Source: Breoghania sp963678585 (GTDB lineage Bacteria > Pseudomonadota > Alphaproteobacteria > Rhizobiales > Stappiaceae). Taken from it: a DNA stretch of 64,000 nucleotides. Shown piece after piece: positions 50,414-60,133 of the stretch. Each line of letters begins with the position of its first letter. The first letter of the stretch is position 1. Below the pieces are notes generated by a model. The model ran no database searches. It was not told where the DNA came from and worked only from the letters and a program-made list of their open reading frames with translations. The DNA lies in the NCBI GenBank assembly GCA_963678585.2, contig CAXXGA010000003.1:372001-436000 (forward strand), given 5' to 3'. The translations under genes and the position numbers were made by a program.

Positions 50414-53095
50414 ATGGATCCGACCGTGACCCCATTGCTTCGTCTCTTCGCCGTTCTTGTCTGCCTTCTCTTCACGCCGGGCCTTGGCGCGGCCTGGGCT
50501 CAAGGCTCGTCGCAGTTGTCGCAGGTCTTGCAGCCGGGCGGGAATGAGGCTGCTGCCGAGAAAACCGAAGGCGGCGATGAAAAAGCGGCCGAAGCGGCCA
50601 AGCCCGAGGCGGCAAAGTCGGGAGAGCCGGCGGTTGCGGCCGAACCGGTGCAGCTCGATCCGACCCTACAGGCAACGCTGGATACCAACCAGCGCAACAT
50701 CGACATGTGGGGACGGCAGCTCGATCAGGCGGAAGCGGATCTTCAGCTTGAGGTCATCGACCCCGCGCGGCTCGACAATCTGCGCTCCTCCATGGTCGAT
50801 ATGCGTACCGCCAGCGACGAGGTGCGCACCGCGTTGCGGCCGCGGGCGGAAGCCGTGGAGCGCCGGGTTCAGGAATTGCAGCCGGCGGAAGGCGCGAAGG
50901 AGGCTGTTTCCGCCGCTGTCGCCGCCCAGCTTGAAGAACAGCGCGCCCAGCTCAGTGCGATCAACGGCCTGCTGAAGCAGGTGCAGGTCATCCAGTTGCG
51001 CGCCGATGAGCTTCTGACCCGGATCGTCCAGTATCGCCGCGATCAGTTGACCCGCCGCCTGTTCACGCCCACGCCAAGCGTGCTCGATCCGAATTTCTGG
51101 TCGCGGGTGGTCACCGATCTGGGACCGCTGATGAAATCCGCGGGTCGCCTCGTCAGCAACTGGTTCCGGGCGATCTATGCAATCTCGGGCGCCTGGGCCG
51201 TGTTGCTCGTGGTGATAGCGCTTGTTGGAACCTACGGGCTGATCTGGCCGTTGCGCCGGTCGTTGCTCGACCGGGCGGCCCGCGATCCGGACGCCGCGCC
51301 TGCCCCCATGCATCGCTCCACGGCGGCGCTTGCGATCACCATCCTCGCCACGGTGGTTCCCGCCGCGGCGATGGTGATCCTGTTCCGCGGGCTGGAGGCC
51401 TTCAATCTCGCCCCCGATCAGGTCGGGCGCGTGCTCGGCGCGATTTTCCGCGGCGCCGTATTCGCGGCATTCGTGCAGGGGCTGGCATGGGCACTGATCG
51501 CGCCTTCACGTCCGAACTGGCGACTTCTGCCAATCGGCGACGATGCCGCCGCCCGGCTGATGCAACTATCGACAGCGGCGGGCGTCACCTTTGCGATGTC
51601 GCTGATCTTCAACGATGTGCTCGATGTTCTGACTGCGCCGGTCGATCTGATCCTGGCTCTGCAATCGGTCATCGCCCTCATTCTCGGTTTCATCATCATT
51701 GCGGCCCTGAAAGCGATTGCGCGTTCCGGGCAGGCGGAGGCGGAGACGATCGAGGGGGGAGGGCTCAGTGCGGTTGCGCGTTGGCTGATGCCCCTTTTCT
51801 GGCTGGGGGCGCTGATCACACTGATTGCTCCTGTCATCGGCTACATGCAGGTCTCGTCCTTTGTGGCGCAGCAGATCATCTGGTCGGTCTCGGTCTTCGG
51901 CATCACGCACCTGTTGCTGGTGGTGGTCGATGACGTCGCCCTTGCGATATTCAGGGCGGACAGCGGATTAGGGCGCACGCTGCGCGAGACGCTGGCTTTC
52001 GGGGCGGGCACTGTTGAGCAGGTCGGCGTGCTCCTTTCGGGCATCCTGCGCATCCTGCTGATCGTCGGCGCGGTGATTTCGCTTCTGGCCCCATGGGGGT
52101 ATTCGACCGGAGACGTGACCAGTCTGGTGCGCCAGCTGGTCTTCGGTTTCGAGATCGGCTCCTTCCATTTCTCGCTGTCCGAAATCGTTATTGCGCTGGT
52201 GATCTTCATCGTCGGGTTGGGGGTCACGCGTGCGCTTCAGCGGTGGCTGGAAATGAGCTACCTGCCGCACACGCGGCTCGACGTGGGGCTGAAATCCTCC
52301 ATCAGGACCGGTGTCGGCTATGTCGGCGTGATCGTAGCGGGCATGATCGCCTTTACCTTCATGGGGCTCAGCCTTCAAAACGTCGCCATCGTCGCCGGTG
52401 CGTTGTCGGTCGGTATCGGTTTCGGTCTTCAGTCGATCGTCAACAATTTCGTATCCGGCCTGATCCTGCTGGCGGAACGCCCGATCAAGGTGGGCGACTG
52501 GATCGTGGTCGGCGAGGCGCAAGGCTATGTGCGGCGCATCAATGTGCGCGCCACCGAGATTGAGACCTTCGACCGTCAGACCGTGATCGTGCCGAATTCC
52601 GATCTGATCTCGGGCGTCGTGAAAAACTGGATGCACGACGATACGTCGGGTCGGATCATTCTGGGGGTGGGCGTCTCTTACGACGCGGATCCCGAACAGG
52701 TGCGCGATATCCTGATGCAGGTTGCGCGCGAGAACTCCCAGCTTCTCGCCTATCCGGCGCCGGTCGTCTATTTCATGGAATTCGGCGCCTCCTCTCTCGA
52801 TTTCGAATTGCGGGGTTATCTGGCTCAGATCGACTATGCGCTGTCGGTGAAATCGGAAATGCGTTTCGAGATCATGCGGCGCTTCCGCGAGGCAGGCATC
52901 GAGATTCCCTTCCCGCAGCGCGACCTCAATATTCGCGATATGGATCGGCTGGAGGCCGCCTTGCGCGGACGCGACGAAACCAACCGAAACCTGCAACCCG
53001 CAACGGTGGACAAACCGGCCGCCCCCGGCCCGCATTCGCCAGCGCCGCTGGTGGCGGAAGCTCCCGGCGAAGCCGATGCGGATGGAGACAGCTAA
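50414..53095 (+). CDS. Large mechanosensitive channel (DUF3772 + MscS)
   Basis: The 893-residue inner-membrane protein has a signal peptide (LLRLFAVLVCLLFTPGLGAAWAQ), then a periplasmic Ala/Glu-rich coiled-coil DUF3772 region (about 75-210; QATLDTNQRNIDMWGRQLDQ). About eleven membrane spans follow, ending in the MscS pore and beta domain. The pore helix is GALSVGIGFGLQSIVNNFVS, followed by ERPIKVGDWIVVGEAQGYV and FDRQTVIVPNSDLISGVVKNW. The C-terminus is Pro/Ala-rich. MscS-family channels release solutes on hypo-osmotic shock; this MscK/DUF3772 class is typical of alphaproteobacteria. Its stop overlaps the next gene's start (TAATG). Confidence 0.92.
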   Translation: MDPTVTPLLRLFAVLVCLLFTPGLGAAWAQGSSQLSQVLQPGGNEAAAEKTEGGDEKAAEAAKPEAAKSGEPAVAAEPVQLDPTLQATLDTNQRNIDMWGRQLDQAEADLQLEVIDPARLDNLRSSMVDMRTASDEVRTALRPRAEAVERRVQELQPAEGAKEAVSAAVAAQLEEQRAQLSAINGLLKQVQVIQLRADELLTRIVQYRRDQLTRRLFTPTPSVLDPNFWSRVVTDLGPLMKSAGRLVSNWFRAIYAISGAWAVLLVVIALVGTYGLIWPLRRSLLDRAARDPDAAPAPMHRSTAALAITILATVVPAAAMVILFRGLEAFNLAPDQVGRVLGAIFRGAVFAAFVQGLAWALIAPSRPNWRLLPIGDDAAARLMQLSTAAGVTFAMSLIFNDVLDVLTAPVDLILALQSVIALILGFIIIAALKAIARSGQAEAETIEGGGLSAVARWLMPLFWLGALITLIAPVIGYMQVSSFVAQQIIWSVSVFGITHLLLVVVDDVALAIFRADSGLGRTLRETLAFGAGTVEQVGVLLSGILRILLIVGAVISLLAPWGYSTGDVTSLVRQLVFGFEIGSFHFSLSEIVIALVIFIVGLGVTRALQRWLEMSYLPHTRLDVGLKSSIRTGVGYVGVIVAGMIAFTFMGLSLQNVAIVAGALSVGIGFGLQSIVNNFVSGLILLAERPIKVGDWIVVGEAQGYVRRINVRATEIETFDRQTVIVPNSDLISGVVKNWMHDDTSGRIILGVGVSYDADPEQVRDILMQVARENSQLLAYPAPVVYFMEFGASSLDFELRGYLAQIDYALSVKSEMRFEIMRRFREAGIEIPFPQRDLNIRDMDRLEAALRGRDETNRNLQPATVDKPAAPGPHSPAPLVAEAPGEADADGDS

Positions 53096-53610
53096 TGTTT
53101 TTTCCGGCTCGACGCTTGGCACTCGCCATGGGCGCGCTCTTGCTGCTGGCGGGATGCGCGGAACAGGTGAGCGACATTCCGCCGTTCTACGTCGATCTGG
53201 GGCGAAGCGGGGTGAGTGTGGATGAAGCCTCCGCACGAACCATGATCTCCACCTACCGCGAGAAACACGGCGCTTCCGCCCTGACGCTCGATCCGGCCCT
53301 GACGAAGGTGGCGCAAGAGCAGGCGCGTGAAATGGCAGCGGCGCAGTCGGTGGATGTCTCGCTGGTGAAGGGCAAGGCCGCACGTCAGCGCCTCGATGCT
53401 GCGGGCTATCCCAAGGGGCCGGTGGTGGCCAATGTGTCGGCCGGGTATCGGCGGTTGGCGGAGGCCTTTTCCGGCTGGCGCGACAGCCCGCAGCACAATG
53501 CCAACATGCTGGACAAGCGCATGACCCGCATGGGCATCGCAACGGCCTATGCGCCGGGCAGCAAGTACAAGGTGTTCTGGTCGCTGGTGCTGGCAGGGCC
53601 TGAGGAATAA
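53095..53610 (+). CDS. CAP-domain (SCP-like) lipoprotein
   Basis: The 171-residue protein has a lipobox LLAGC (Cys21) and a CAP/PR-1 domain: MISTYREKHGASALTLDPAL, followed by VAQEQAREMAAAQ, then a shortened core and HNANMLDKRMTRMGIATAYA, near the Asn-containing CAP signature, and VFWSLVLAG. The usual CAP His is not evident; VAQEQAREMA has Glu/Gln in its place. The TAATG overlap with the channel gene implies coupled translation and perhaps a shared periplasmic or envelope role. Confidence 0.82.
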   Translation: MFFPARRLALAMGALLLLAGCAEQVSDIPPFYVDLGRSGVSVDEASARTMISTYREKHGASALTLDPALTKVAQEQAREMAAAQSVDVSLVKGKAARQRLDAAGYPKGPVVANVSAGYRRLAEAFSGWRDSPQHNANMLDKRMTRMGIATAYAPGSKYKVFWSLVLAGPEE

Positions 53611-53770
53611 TTGGGCCTGAGAAATAGCAGGACCCTGGGGTCGAAAGAGCAATTCTCCCTTCTGCGCGATTGCAGGGTTCCGTTACGGAGCCTAATGTGG
53701 CGCGGAACCAATAATGAGCGGCCGGGCATCGGCCGTCGGAACCGGCGACCCGGCCGGTTCGGGGGGAGAT

Positions 53771-55411
53771 ATGCTGATAAAATCCGATACGTATGACGGG
53801 CTCATCGCCGGTTTCCGCTGGCAGGTGCCTGATTTCTATAACATCGCCGCCGATGTCTGCGACCGCTGGGCGGAGGCCGACCCGACGCGGGTCGCCATCC
53901 AGAACCGGCATCGCGACGGGACGGTCGAGGAAATCACTTTTCAGGAGATGCGCAGACGCGCCGACCGGCTCGCCAATGCGCTGGCCGCTCTGGGGGTCGG
54001 GCGCGGCGACCGTGTCGCGATCCTGCTGCCGCAGATGCCGGAAACGGCGGTCACCCATCTTGCCGCCTACAAGCTCGGTGCGGTGGCCCTGCCGCTGGCG
54101 GCCCTGTTCGGCGTGGAGGCGCTTGAATACCGTCTTGGGAACGCCGGGGCCAAGGCGATTGTCACGGATATGGCGGGCCTTGAGAAACTCGCGGAAATTA
54201 GCGACCGCCTGCCCGAGCTTGAGACGGTTCTCAGCGTCGATGACCCGGCCAAGGCACCGCTTCCCGGCGTGCTGGGGCTGGCCGATGTGATGGCGCGGGC
54301 CTCAGACCGTTTCGAAACGGTGGTTACGCGGGCCGACGATGCGGCCCTGATGATCTACACCTCCGGCACGACGGGCCCTGCCAAGGGCGCGCTTCATGCG
54401 CATCGGGTGCTGCTCGGGCATCTGCCGGGCGTGGAGATGCCGCATGAGTTCCTGCCGCAGCCGGGCGACCGTTTCTGGACGCCTGCGGACTGGGCCTGGG
54501 CCGGGGGACTTCTGAACATCCTTCTTCCCTCGCTTCATTTCGGCATTCCGGTCGTGGCGTACCGGGCGGAGAAATTCGATCCGGAAGAAGCACTTTCGCT
54601 GATGGCGGAAATGAAGGTCGCCAACACTTTCATTCCCCCGACCGCCCTGAAGATCCTGCGCGCGGTGGAGCGCCCGCGCGAGCGGTTCGATCTGGCGATC
54701 CGTTCCATCGGATCGGGGGGCGAATCGCTCGGGCGCGAGGTCTATGAATGGGCCAACGAGGGGCTGGGGCTGACGATCAACGAGTTCTACGGCCAGACCG
54801 AGTGCAATCTCGTCCTGTCGTCATGTGCGAAGATCGGCGTTTCGCGCGCGGGCGCCATCGGCAAGCCGGTTCCGGGGCACAATGTGGCGGTGATCGGGGC
54901 TGAGGGCGAGGTGTTGCCTGCCGGTGAAAAGGGGCAGATCGCCGTGGCGCGGCCCGATCCGGTGATGTTCCTTGAATACTGGAAGCGGCCAGAGGCGACG
55001 GAACAGAAATTCGTCGGCGACTGGATGCTTACGGGCGATCAGGGCGTCATGGACGAGGACGGCTACTTCCACTTCGTCGGGCGCGACGACGATGTGATCA
55101 CGTCGGCGGGCTATCGCATCGGACCAGGCGAGATCGAGGATTGCCTCATCGCGCATCCGGCGGTGGCGCTGGCCGCGGTCGTGGGCAAGCCGGATGCGGT
55201 GCGCACCGAGATCGTGAAGGCCTATATCGTGCTGAAGGAGGATGCGGAGCCGACGCCGGAGATGGCGCAGGAAATCCGCCTCTATGTGCGCAACCGACTG
55301 GCAGCGCATGAATATCCGCGCGAGGTCGAGTTCGTCGAAAACCTGCCCATGACGACGACAGGCAAGGTCATTCGACGGATCCTGCGCGAACAGGCCCGCG
55401 CAGAAGCCTGA
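53771..55411 (+). CDS. AMP-dependent acyl-CoA synthetase
   Basis: The 546-residue ANL-family ligase forms acyl-CoA from a carboxylate, ATP and CoA. The P-loop TSGTTGPAKG lies at about 197-206. Other landmarks are the adenylate motif NEFYGQTECNLVL, the hinge GRDDDVITSAGYRIGPGEIE, and the catalytic Lys in LPMTTTGKVIRRIL. The GYRIGPGEIE and DFYNIAADVCDRWAE segments resemble medium-chain or acetoacetyl/acetate-like synthetases; the substrate is unsure. The ATG at 53771 follows GGGGGGAG, which rejects the 53714 start. It appears monocistronic and convergent with the HIG1 gene. Confidence 0.9.
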   Translation: MLIKSDTYDGLIAGFRWQVPDFYNIAADVCDRWAEADPTRVAIQNRHRDGTVEEITFQEMRRRADRLANALAALGVGRGDRVAILLPQMPETAVTHLAAYKLGAVALPLAALFGVEALEYRLGNAGAKAIVTDMAGLEKLAEISDRLPELETVLSVDDPAKAPLPGVLGLADVMARASDRFETVVTRADDAALMIYTSGTTGPAKGALHAHRVLLGHLPGVEMPHEFLPQPGDRFWTPADWAWAGGLLNILLPSLHFGIPVVAYRAEKFDPEEALSLMAEMKVANTFIPPTALKILRAVERPRERFDLAIRSIGSGGESLGREVYEWANEGLGLTINEFYGQTECNLVLSSCAKIGVSRAGAIGKPVPGHNVAVIGAEGEVLPAGEKGQIAVARPDPVMFLEYWKRPEATEQKFVGDWMLTGDQGVMDEDGYFHFVGRDDDVITSAGYRIGPGEIEDCLIAHPAVALAAVVGKPDAVRTEIVKAYIVLKEDAEPTPEMAQEIRLYVRNRLAAHEYPREVEFVENLPMTTTGKVIRRILREQARAEA

Positions 55412-55488
55412 TCCATCCGACTAATCTGGCCGATCTGTCCGGTCGGGAGCCTTTCGCGAAATTGGCGGGGCTTCCGGTCGACCGGATT

Positions 55489-55686
55489 TCAGCTCGGGCC
55501 GTGCAGCATGAAGGCGGCCACGAGGACGATTGCAATCGTCACGGCCTGCGCGATGACGCGGGCGCGCATGAGTCTCTGCGAGGTGTTCGCAGATCCGCCC
55601 CTGAGCATGTTGAAAAGACCTGCGATCAGGATCAGGCCGACAATGCCGATCCCGACCGGAATGAGATTATAGAGAATCTGTGCCAT
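55489..55686 (-). CDS. HIG1-domain (twin transmembrane) small protein
   Basis: The 65-residue protein has two membrane helices (IGIVGLILIAGLFNML and AQAVTIAIVLVAAFML) joined by RGGSANTSQRLMRARVIAQ, the HIG1-domain core (Q.LMR.RV..Q). Related bacterial proteins associate with cytochrome c oxidase. The ATG at 55686 gives the whole domain; the frame upstream to 55818 is basic and unrelated. The Shine-Dalgarno is weak. Confidence 0.82.
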   Translation of the reverse strand: MAQILYNLIPVGIGIVGLILIAGLFNMLRGGSANTSQRLMRARVIAQAVTIAIVLVAAFMLHGPS

Positions 55687-55792
55687 CAAGGAGCCCCCCG
55701 ACCGGCGGTGCCTGCCCTTTTTAGGCCCGCGCCGGTTTCTTGATCTGATCTTTCTTTTAATTGATGACCGGAAACTGCCGCAACGTCCAATT

Positions 55793-56659
55793 TCATTGTT
55801 CGCGGTCGGAAGCGCCACCTAAAAAGCGGTCCAGAACGCGGCCCGGCAACAGGCGGCGGGCGACGGCGGCGACATGGGCGGGGGTGGTCACACGATAGCG
55901 CAGTTTCGGGCGCGGGGCTTCCAGCGCCTGTTCGATGCTTTTGACCACCGCTTCCGGCGGCAGTTTGAACCGTTTCGCGCCACCGCGTTCCAGCCGCGCC
56001 CGGCGGCGGACATAAGCCTCTCGGTGGGGTGAGTTTTCTGCATCGATATTCCTGCGGAAATGCTCCGCCGCATTGATCGAAAAACGCGTCGCGATGGGGC
56101 CGGGTTCCACCAGAACGACATGAATGCCGGTGCCTGCAAGTTCCAGACGCAACGTGTCGCTCAAGCCTTCCAGCGCGAACTTGGAGGCGATGTAGGCGCC
56201 GCGATATTTCATGGCGATCAGGCCGAGGACGGAGGAAACCTGCACGATGCGGCCTTCGCCGCGCGCCCGCATGGCGGGGATCAGACGGCAGGTCAGGTCA
56301 TGCCAGCCGAAGAGATTTGCCTCGAATTCGGCCGTGAGCGCCGCGCGGGGCACATCCTCCACCGCGCCGGGCTGGCTGTAGGCCCCGTTGTTTATCAGGC
56401 CATAAAGCGCGCCGCCGGTTGCCTCCAGCACGGCTTCGGCGGCTTCGGCCACGCAATCGGCGTCGGCATAATCGAGGTGGAAAGCCTCAAAGCCGGCGGC
56501 TTTCAGCTTCGCGACATCGGCAGGCTGCCGCGCGGAGGCGAGTACGCGATAGCCGCGGTCGCGAAGGCCGGTGGCGGCTGCGGCCCCGATGCCTGACGAA
56601 CAGCCGGTGATCAGGACCGCGCGACCTTTACCGGGAAGAAGAGAGGCGTCTGCCGACAC
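55793..56659 (-). CDS. SDR-family oxidoreductase
   Basis: The 288-residue short-chain dehydrogenase has TGCSSGIG near residue 18, ASARQ at the cofactor end (NADP-type Arg), LINNGAYSQPG, and active-site YIASK with Ser in VSSVLG upstream. The C-terminal half has a long basic helix (REAYVRRRARLERGGAKRF), a feature of the DltE-like/retinol-dehydrogenase group. The substrate is unknown. It starts at a GTG (56659) immediately after the stop of the UbiH-like gene (56661), so the two are probably one operon. The stop lies 106 bp before the HIG1 protein. Confidence 0.85.
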   Translation of the reverse strand: MSADASLLPGKGRAVLITGCSSGIGAAAATGLRDRGYRVLASARQPADVAKLKAAGFEAFHLDYADADCVAEAAEAVLEATGGALYGLINNGAYSQPGAVEDVPRAALTAEFEANLFGWHDLTCRLIPAMRARGEGRIVQVSSVLGLIAMKYRGAYIASKFALEGLSDTLRLELAGTGIHVVLVEPGPIATRFSINAAEHFRRNIDAENSPHREAYVRRRARLERGGAKRFKLPPEAVVKSIEQALEAPRPKLRYRVTTPAHVAAVARRLLPGRVLDRFLGGASDREQ

Positions 56660-56660
56660 C

Positions 56661-57899
56661 TCAGATCGCCTCGCCGGTGAGAAGACGCGGTACCGTTCCG
56701 GTGAGCCCGGCGGCTTCGCGAATGAACATCTTCTTCAGGCCGGGCATGCGGTCCACAAGGCCGAGGCCGAAATCGCGCGCCGAACGCAGCACGTCCGATT
56801 CGTTGGAGAAGAGACGGTTCAGAACGTCGGTTACCACGCCCATCTGGAACGTGTCGTAGCGCCGCCAGCGCTGGTACTTTTCCAGAACGTCGAAAGCGCC
56901 GACGTCCTGGCCAAAGCGGCGGGCCTCCACGATCACTTCAGCGAGCGCGGCTGCGTCGCGGAAGCCGAGATTGAGGCCCTGACCGGAAATCGGGTGGATG
57001 CCGTGGGCGGCGTCGCCTGCGAGCGCGAAACGCGGTTTCACGAAATCGCGCGCCAGCGTCAGGCCCAACGGGTAGGCGTTACGCGGCCCGGCGACCCGGA
57101 TCTCGCCGAGGTGGTGGCCGAAACGGCGTTCCAGTTCCAGATCGAACGTGAAGTCGTCGCCCTTGACCAGATTGTCCGCAACCGATGTGCGTTCCGCCCA
57201 GACGAGCGAGGAGCGGTTTCCCGCAAGCGGCAGGATGGCGAAGGGGCCTGCGGGCAGGAAGTGCTCCTCCGCGCGGCCCTCGTGCGGGCGCTCGTGTTCC
57301 ACCGTACAGACGATGCCGGACTGGCCGTAGGACCAGTGCACGGTGTTGATGCCTGCCAGATCGCGAAGCCTGGAACGCACACCGTCGGCGGCCACCAGAA
57401 GCCGCGCGTTGCGGGTCGCGCCGCTGGAAAGCTCGATTGCGACCGATTCGCCGTCCGTCTCGAAGAAGGTCACACCGTCGGGCGAGATGATTTCGACGCC
57501 GGCGGCGACCGCCTTGTCGTGCAGCGCGCCGACCATGTCGGAATTGGCGACCATATGCGCGAAGGGTTCGCCGGGTGCGACCTCGCCGGAGAAGGTGAGG
57601 AACACCGGGCGCACAGTGTCGCGCAGCTTGCTGTCGGTGACGATCATTTCGTTGATCGGCTGCGCCCGGTCGGCGAATTGCTGCCAGACGCCGAGATGGG
57701 TCAGCATGCGCTCGGCGGCCGATGCGATGGCCGAGCAGCGCAGGTCCTTTTCAATGGCTGCGCGCGGGCGCATATCGACCACCGCGACCTTGATCGTGGG
57801 GTCGGAGACTTTCAGCGCCAGGGCCAACGAAAGCCCGACATAACCGCCGCCGGCGACCAGAACGTCCAGCATCTCGTCATCCTTCCGGATATTCGGCAT
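56661..57899 (-). CDS. UbiH/UbiF/COQ6-family FAD-dependent hydroxylase
   Basis: The 412-residue flavoprotein monooxygenase of ubiquinone ring hydroxylation. It has an FAD-binding GxGxxG start (VAGGGYVGLSLALALK), the mid-motif LLVAADGVRSRLRDL, and the second FAD motif FALAGDAAHGIHPISGQGLNLG. Alphaproteobacteria use UbiH/UbiL-type enzymes to hydroxylate C1, C5 or C6 of the ubiquinone ring; which position is not determined. The ATG at 57899 follows AGGAG at 5 bp; the in-frame GTG at 57905 overlaps the Shine-Dalgarno. It is the first gene of the pair with the SDR gene. Confidence 0.9.
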   Translation of the reverse strand: MPNIRKDDEMLDVLVAGGGYVGLSLALALKVSDPTIKVAVVDMRPRAAIEKDLRCSAIASAAERMLTHLGVWQQFADRAQPINEMIVTDSKLRDTVRPVFLTFSGEVAPGEPFAHMVANSDMVGALHDKAVAAGVEIISPDGVTFFETDGESVAIELSSGATRNARLLVAADGVRSRLRDLAGINTVHWSYGQSGIVCTVEHERPHEGRAEEHFLPAGPFAILPLAGNRSSLVWAERTSVADNLVKGDDFTFDLELERRFGHHLGEIRVAGPRNAYPLGLTLARDFVKPRFALAGDAAHGIHPISGQGLNLGFRDAAALAEVIVEARRFGQDVGAFDVLEKYQRWRRYDTFQMGVVTDVLNRLFSNESDVLRSARDFGLGLVDRMPGLKKMFIREAAGLTGTVPRLLTGEAI

Positions 57900-58120
57900 A
57901 TCCACTCCTTGCAGCTACCGGACACCGGTTGAAAGTGCCTTCCCGGTATCCGTCAGGCTGCCGCACGGTGCAGCCCCGACTTGACTTGCGCATCCCGCCT
58001 GCGCAGGGTTCCGCCACCAACGGCGTGGCGGCATCTGGTATCCCTGCCGCTCTGTCTAACGTATTTCCCGCCTTTTGGAAGCCGGGCTTTCCCCCGGTTC
58101 GTCCCTGGAAGCAAACGCAT

Positions 58121-58990
58121 ATGAATACGGCTGTCGAGACATTTCTGGAAATCCTCGAACTGGAGGATGTTGAACATAATCTGTACCGGGGCTGCAATCC
58201 GGCAAGCGGGTGGCAGCGGGTTTTCGGCGGTCGTGTCGTCGGTCAGGCGCTCGTGGCCGCGATGAAGACGGTCAGCGAAGATCGCCAGATCCACTCGATG
58301 CATGGTTACTTCCTGCGGCCGGGCGATCCGTCGGTGCCCATTCTATACGAGGTGGACCGTATCCGCGACGGGCGCTCCTTCACCACGCGCCGGGTTGTCG
58401 CCATCCAGCATGGCGAGGCCATCTTTTCCATGGGGGCATCGTTCCACATTCCCGAAGAGGGGCTGGATCACGAGATGGAAATGCCCGACGTTCCGCAGCC
58501 GGAAGATCTGCCGAGCGAAGAGGAACTGAAGGAGCAGTTTCTGAAACACGCGCCGGAATCCGTGCAACGCTACTGGGAGCGCAAGCGCCCGCTGGAGTTG
58601 CGGCCGACGGATATGCGTCACTACATCTCCAACGAAAAACTGCCTCCGGAACAATATGTCTGGATCCGCGCCACCGACACATTGCCGAACGATCCGAACA
58701 TCCATTGCTGCGTGTTGGCCTATGCCTCCGACATGACGCTTCTGGACACGTCACTGTTTGCGCATGGTCTGTCGGTCTTCTCCGACCAGATCCAGCCAGC
58801 CAGCATCGATCATTCGGTCTGGTTCCATCGCTCCTTCAGGGCGGACGACTGGCTGCTCTATGCGACCGACAGCCCGTCGGCCTCCGGTGCGCGCGGTTTC
58901 GGTCGGGGGCGCGTTTATTCCCGCGATGGACGTCTCGTCGCCTCCACCGCGCAGGAAGGTCTCATCCGACAGCGCAATCAATGGTTCTAG
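58121..58990 (+). CDS. tesB: Acyl-CoA thioesterase II (TesB)
   Basis: The 289-residue double-hotdog thioesterase hydrolyses medium- to long-chain acyl-CoA. Landmarks are WQRVFGGRVVGQALVAAMKT, MHGYFLRPGDPSVPILYEVD, and RDGRSFTTRRVVAIQHG in the first hotdog. The second has LAYASDMTLLDTSLF, where the catalytic Asp lies, ASIDHSVWFHRSFRADDWLLY and STAQEGLIRQR. The ATG at 58121 was chosen because the family N-terminus (VETFLEILELEDVEHNLYRG) follows; the earlier frame (from 57929) is Pro/Arg-rich. It is divergent from the UbiH-like gene. Confidence 0.94.
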   Translation: MNTAVETFLEILELEDVEHNLYRGCNPASGWQRVFGGRVVGQALVAAMKTVSEDRQIHSMHGYFLRPGDPSVPILYEVDRIRDGRSFTTRRVVAIQHGEAIFSMGASFHIPEEGLDHEMEMPDVPQPEDLPSEEELKEQFLKHAPESVQRYWERKRPLELRPTDMRHYISNEKLPPEQYVWIRATDTLPNDPNIHCCVLAYASDMTLLDTSLFAHGLSVFSDQIQPASIDHSVWFHRSFRADDWLLYATDSPSASGARGFGRGRVYSRDGRLVASTAQEGLIRQRNQWF

Positions 58991-59088
58991 GCGGGGCGGT
59001 GACGGGGTTCACGCTATGGAATGCGGCTTGCGCAAGGCGCGGCTTTTCCTCATCGACCATTCCCGCTTTGCCCGATTGAACCCTGCGC

Positions 59089-59892
59089 TCAGCCTTCCAG
59101 CGTGGTCAGCACGGGGGCGTGGTCTGAAGGCTTTTCCCAGCTGCGGGCTTCCTCGATCACCGTCACGTCGACGATCTTCGGTGCAAGGGGCGGGGTGACC
59201 CAGATGTGGTCGAGCCTGCGCCCCTTGTTGGAGGCCTTCCAGTCGCGTGCGCGATAGCTCCACCATGTGTAGAGCTTTTCCTCCATCGGGATATGGGTCC
59301 GCATGGCATCCACGAAGGGACCGGCCTTGCGCACGTCTTCGAGTCTCTCGCGCTCCAGCGGCGTATGGCTGACGACGCGCGCGAGTTTCTTGGAGGACCA
59401 CACATCCTGCTCGTAGGGCGCGATATTGAGATCGCCGACGACAACGCAAGGGAACTGGGTCGCGCCCAGCAGATCTTCCATCTCGTTGAGGAAGTCGAGC
59501 TTGTGGCGGAATTTCTCGTTGATGTTGGCGTCAGGCTCGTCGCCGCCTGCAGGCACATAGAAATTATGGATACGCAGGTTGCGGTCGGCGAAGGGAATGT
59601 CGGTCGCGATGTGACGGCTGTCGTCCTTGTCGCAGAAGCGTCTGCGCTCCACGCCCGTCAGAGGTCGGCGCGAGAGGGTGGCGACGCCGTGATAGCCCTT
59701 CTGACCGTTGATTTCGATGTTCTGGTAACCTGCCTTGCGAAGCGCCGCGAAGGGGAAATTCGCATCCGGGCACTTGGTTTCCTGAAGGCACAGGACGTCG
59801 GGCTCAAAAGTTTGCAGAAAGCGTTCCACCAGCGGCATGCGAAGCCGCACGGAATTGATGTTCCAGGTGGCGATCTTCAGTCGGTCGGTCAT
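59089..59892 (-). CDS. xthA: Exodeoxyribonuclease III
   Basis: The 267-residue AP endonuclease/3'-exonuclease functions in base excision repair. Metal and catalytic landmarks are Asn11 in WNINSV, Glu38 in LQETK, GDLNIAPYEQDVW (Asp and Asn), and the C-terminal SDHAPV (Asp-His). RLDHIWVTPPL precedes it. The length is standard. The ATG at 59892 is preceded by GGAAAG. Its stop faces the tesB stop (58990). Confidence 0.96.
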   Translation of the reverse strand: MTDRLKIATWNINSVRLRMPLVERFLQTFEPDVLCLQETKCPDANFPFAALRKAGYQNIEINGQKGYHGVATLSRRPLTGVERRRFCDKDDSRHIATDIPFADRNLRIHNFYVPAGGDEPDANINEKFRHKLDFLNEMEDLLGATQFPCVVVGDLNIAPYEQDVWSSKKLARVVSHTPLERERLEDVRKAGPFVDAMRTHIPMEEKLYTWWSYRARDWKASNKGRRLDHIWVTPPLAPKIVDVTVIEEARSWEKPSDHAPVLTTLEG

Positions 59893-60133
59893 GGCTTTCC
59901 GGAGGTTTCGAGAGGGACGGGCATCGGCAACAGAATATGTGGAGCGGGCAAGACCCTACCCCGACATTCCTGCGCTTACCAGATCAGCCGTCTCGGTTGA
60001 AGCAAACTTCGCGGAATGGAACCGGAAACGTCTTCCCGCTGGGCAGTTCGCCTGCCTTGTAATAAGAAGCTCGTACACCTGTCGGTAGAATCCGCTGCGG
60101 CAGGTCGTCTTTTGCGACGCCGGGACGCTCCGC

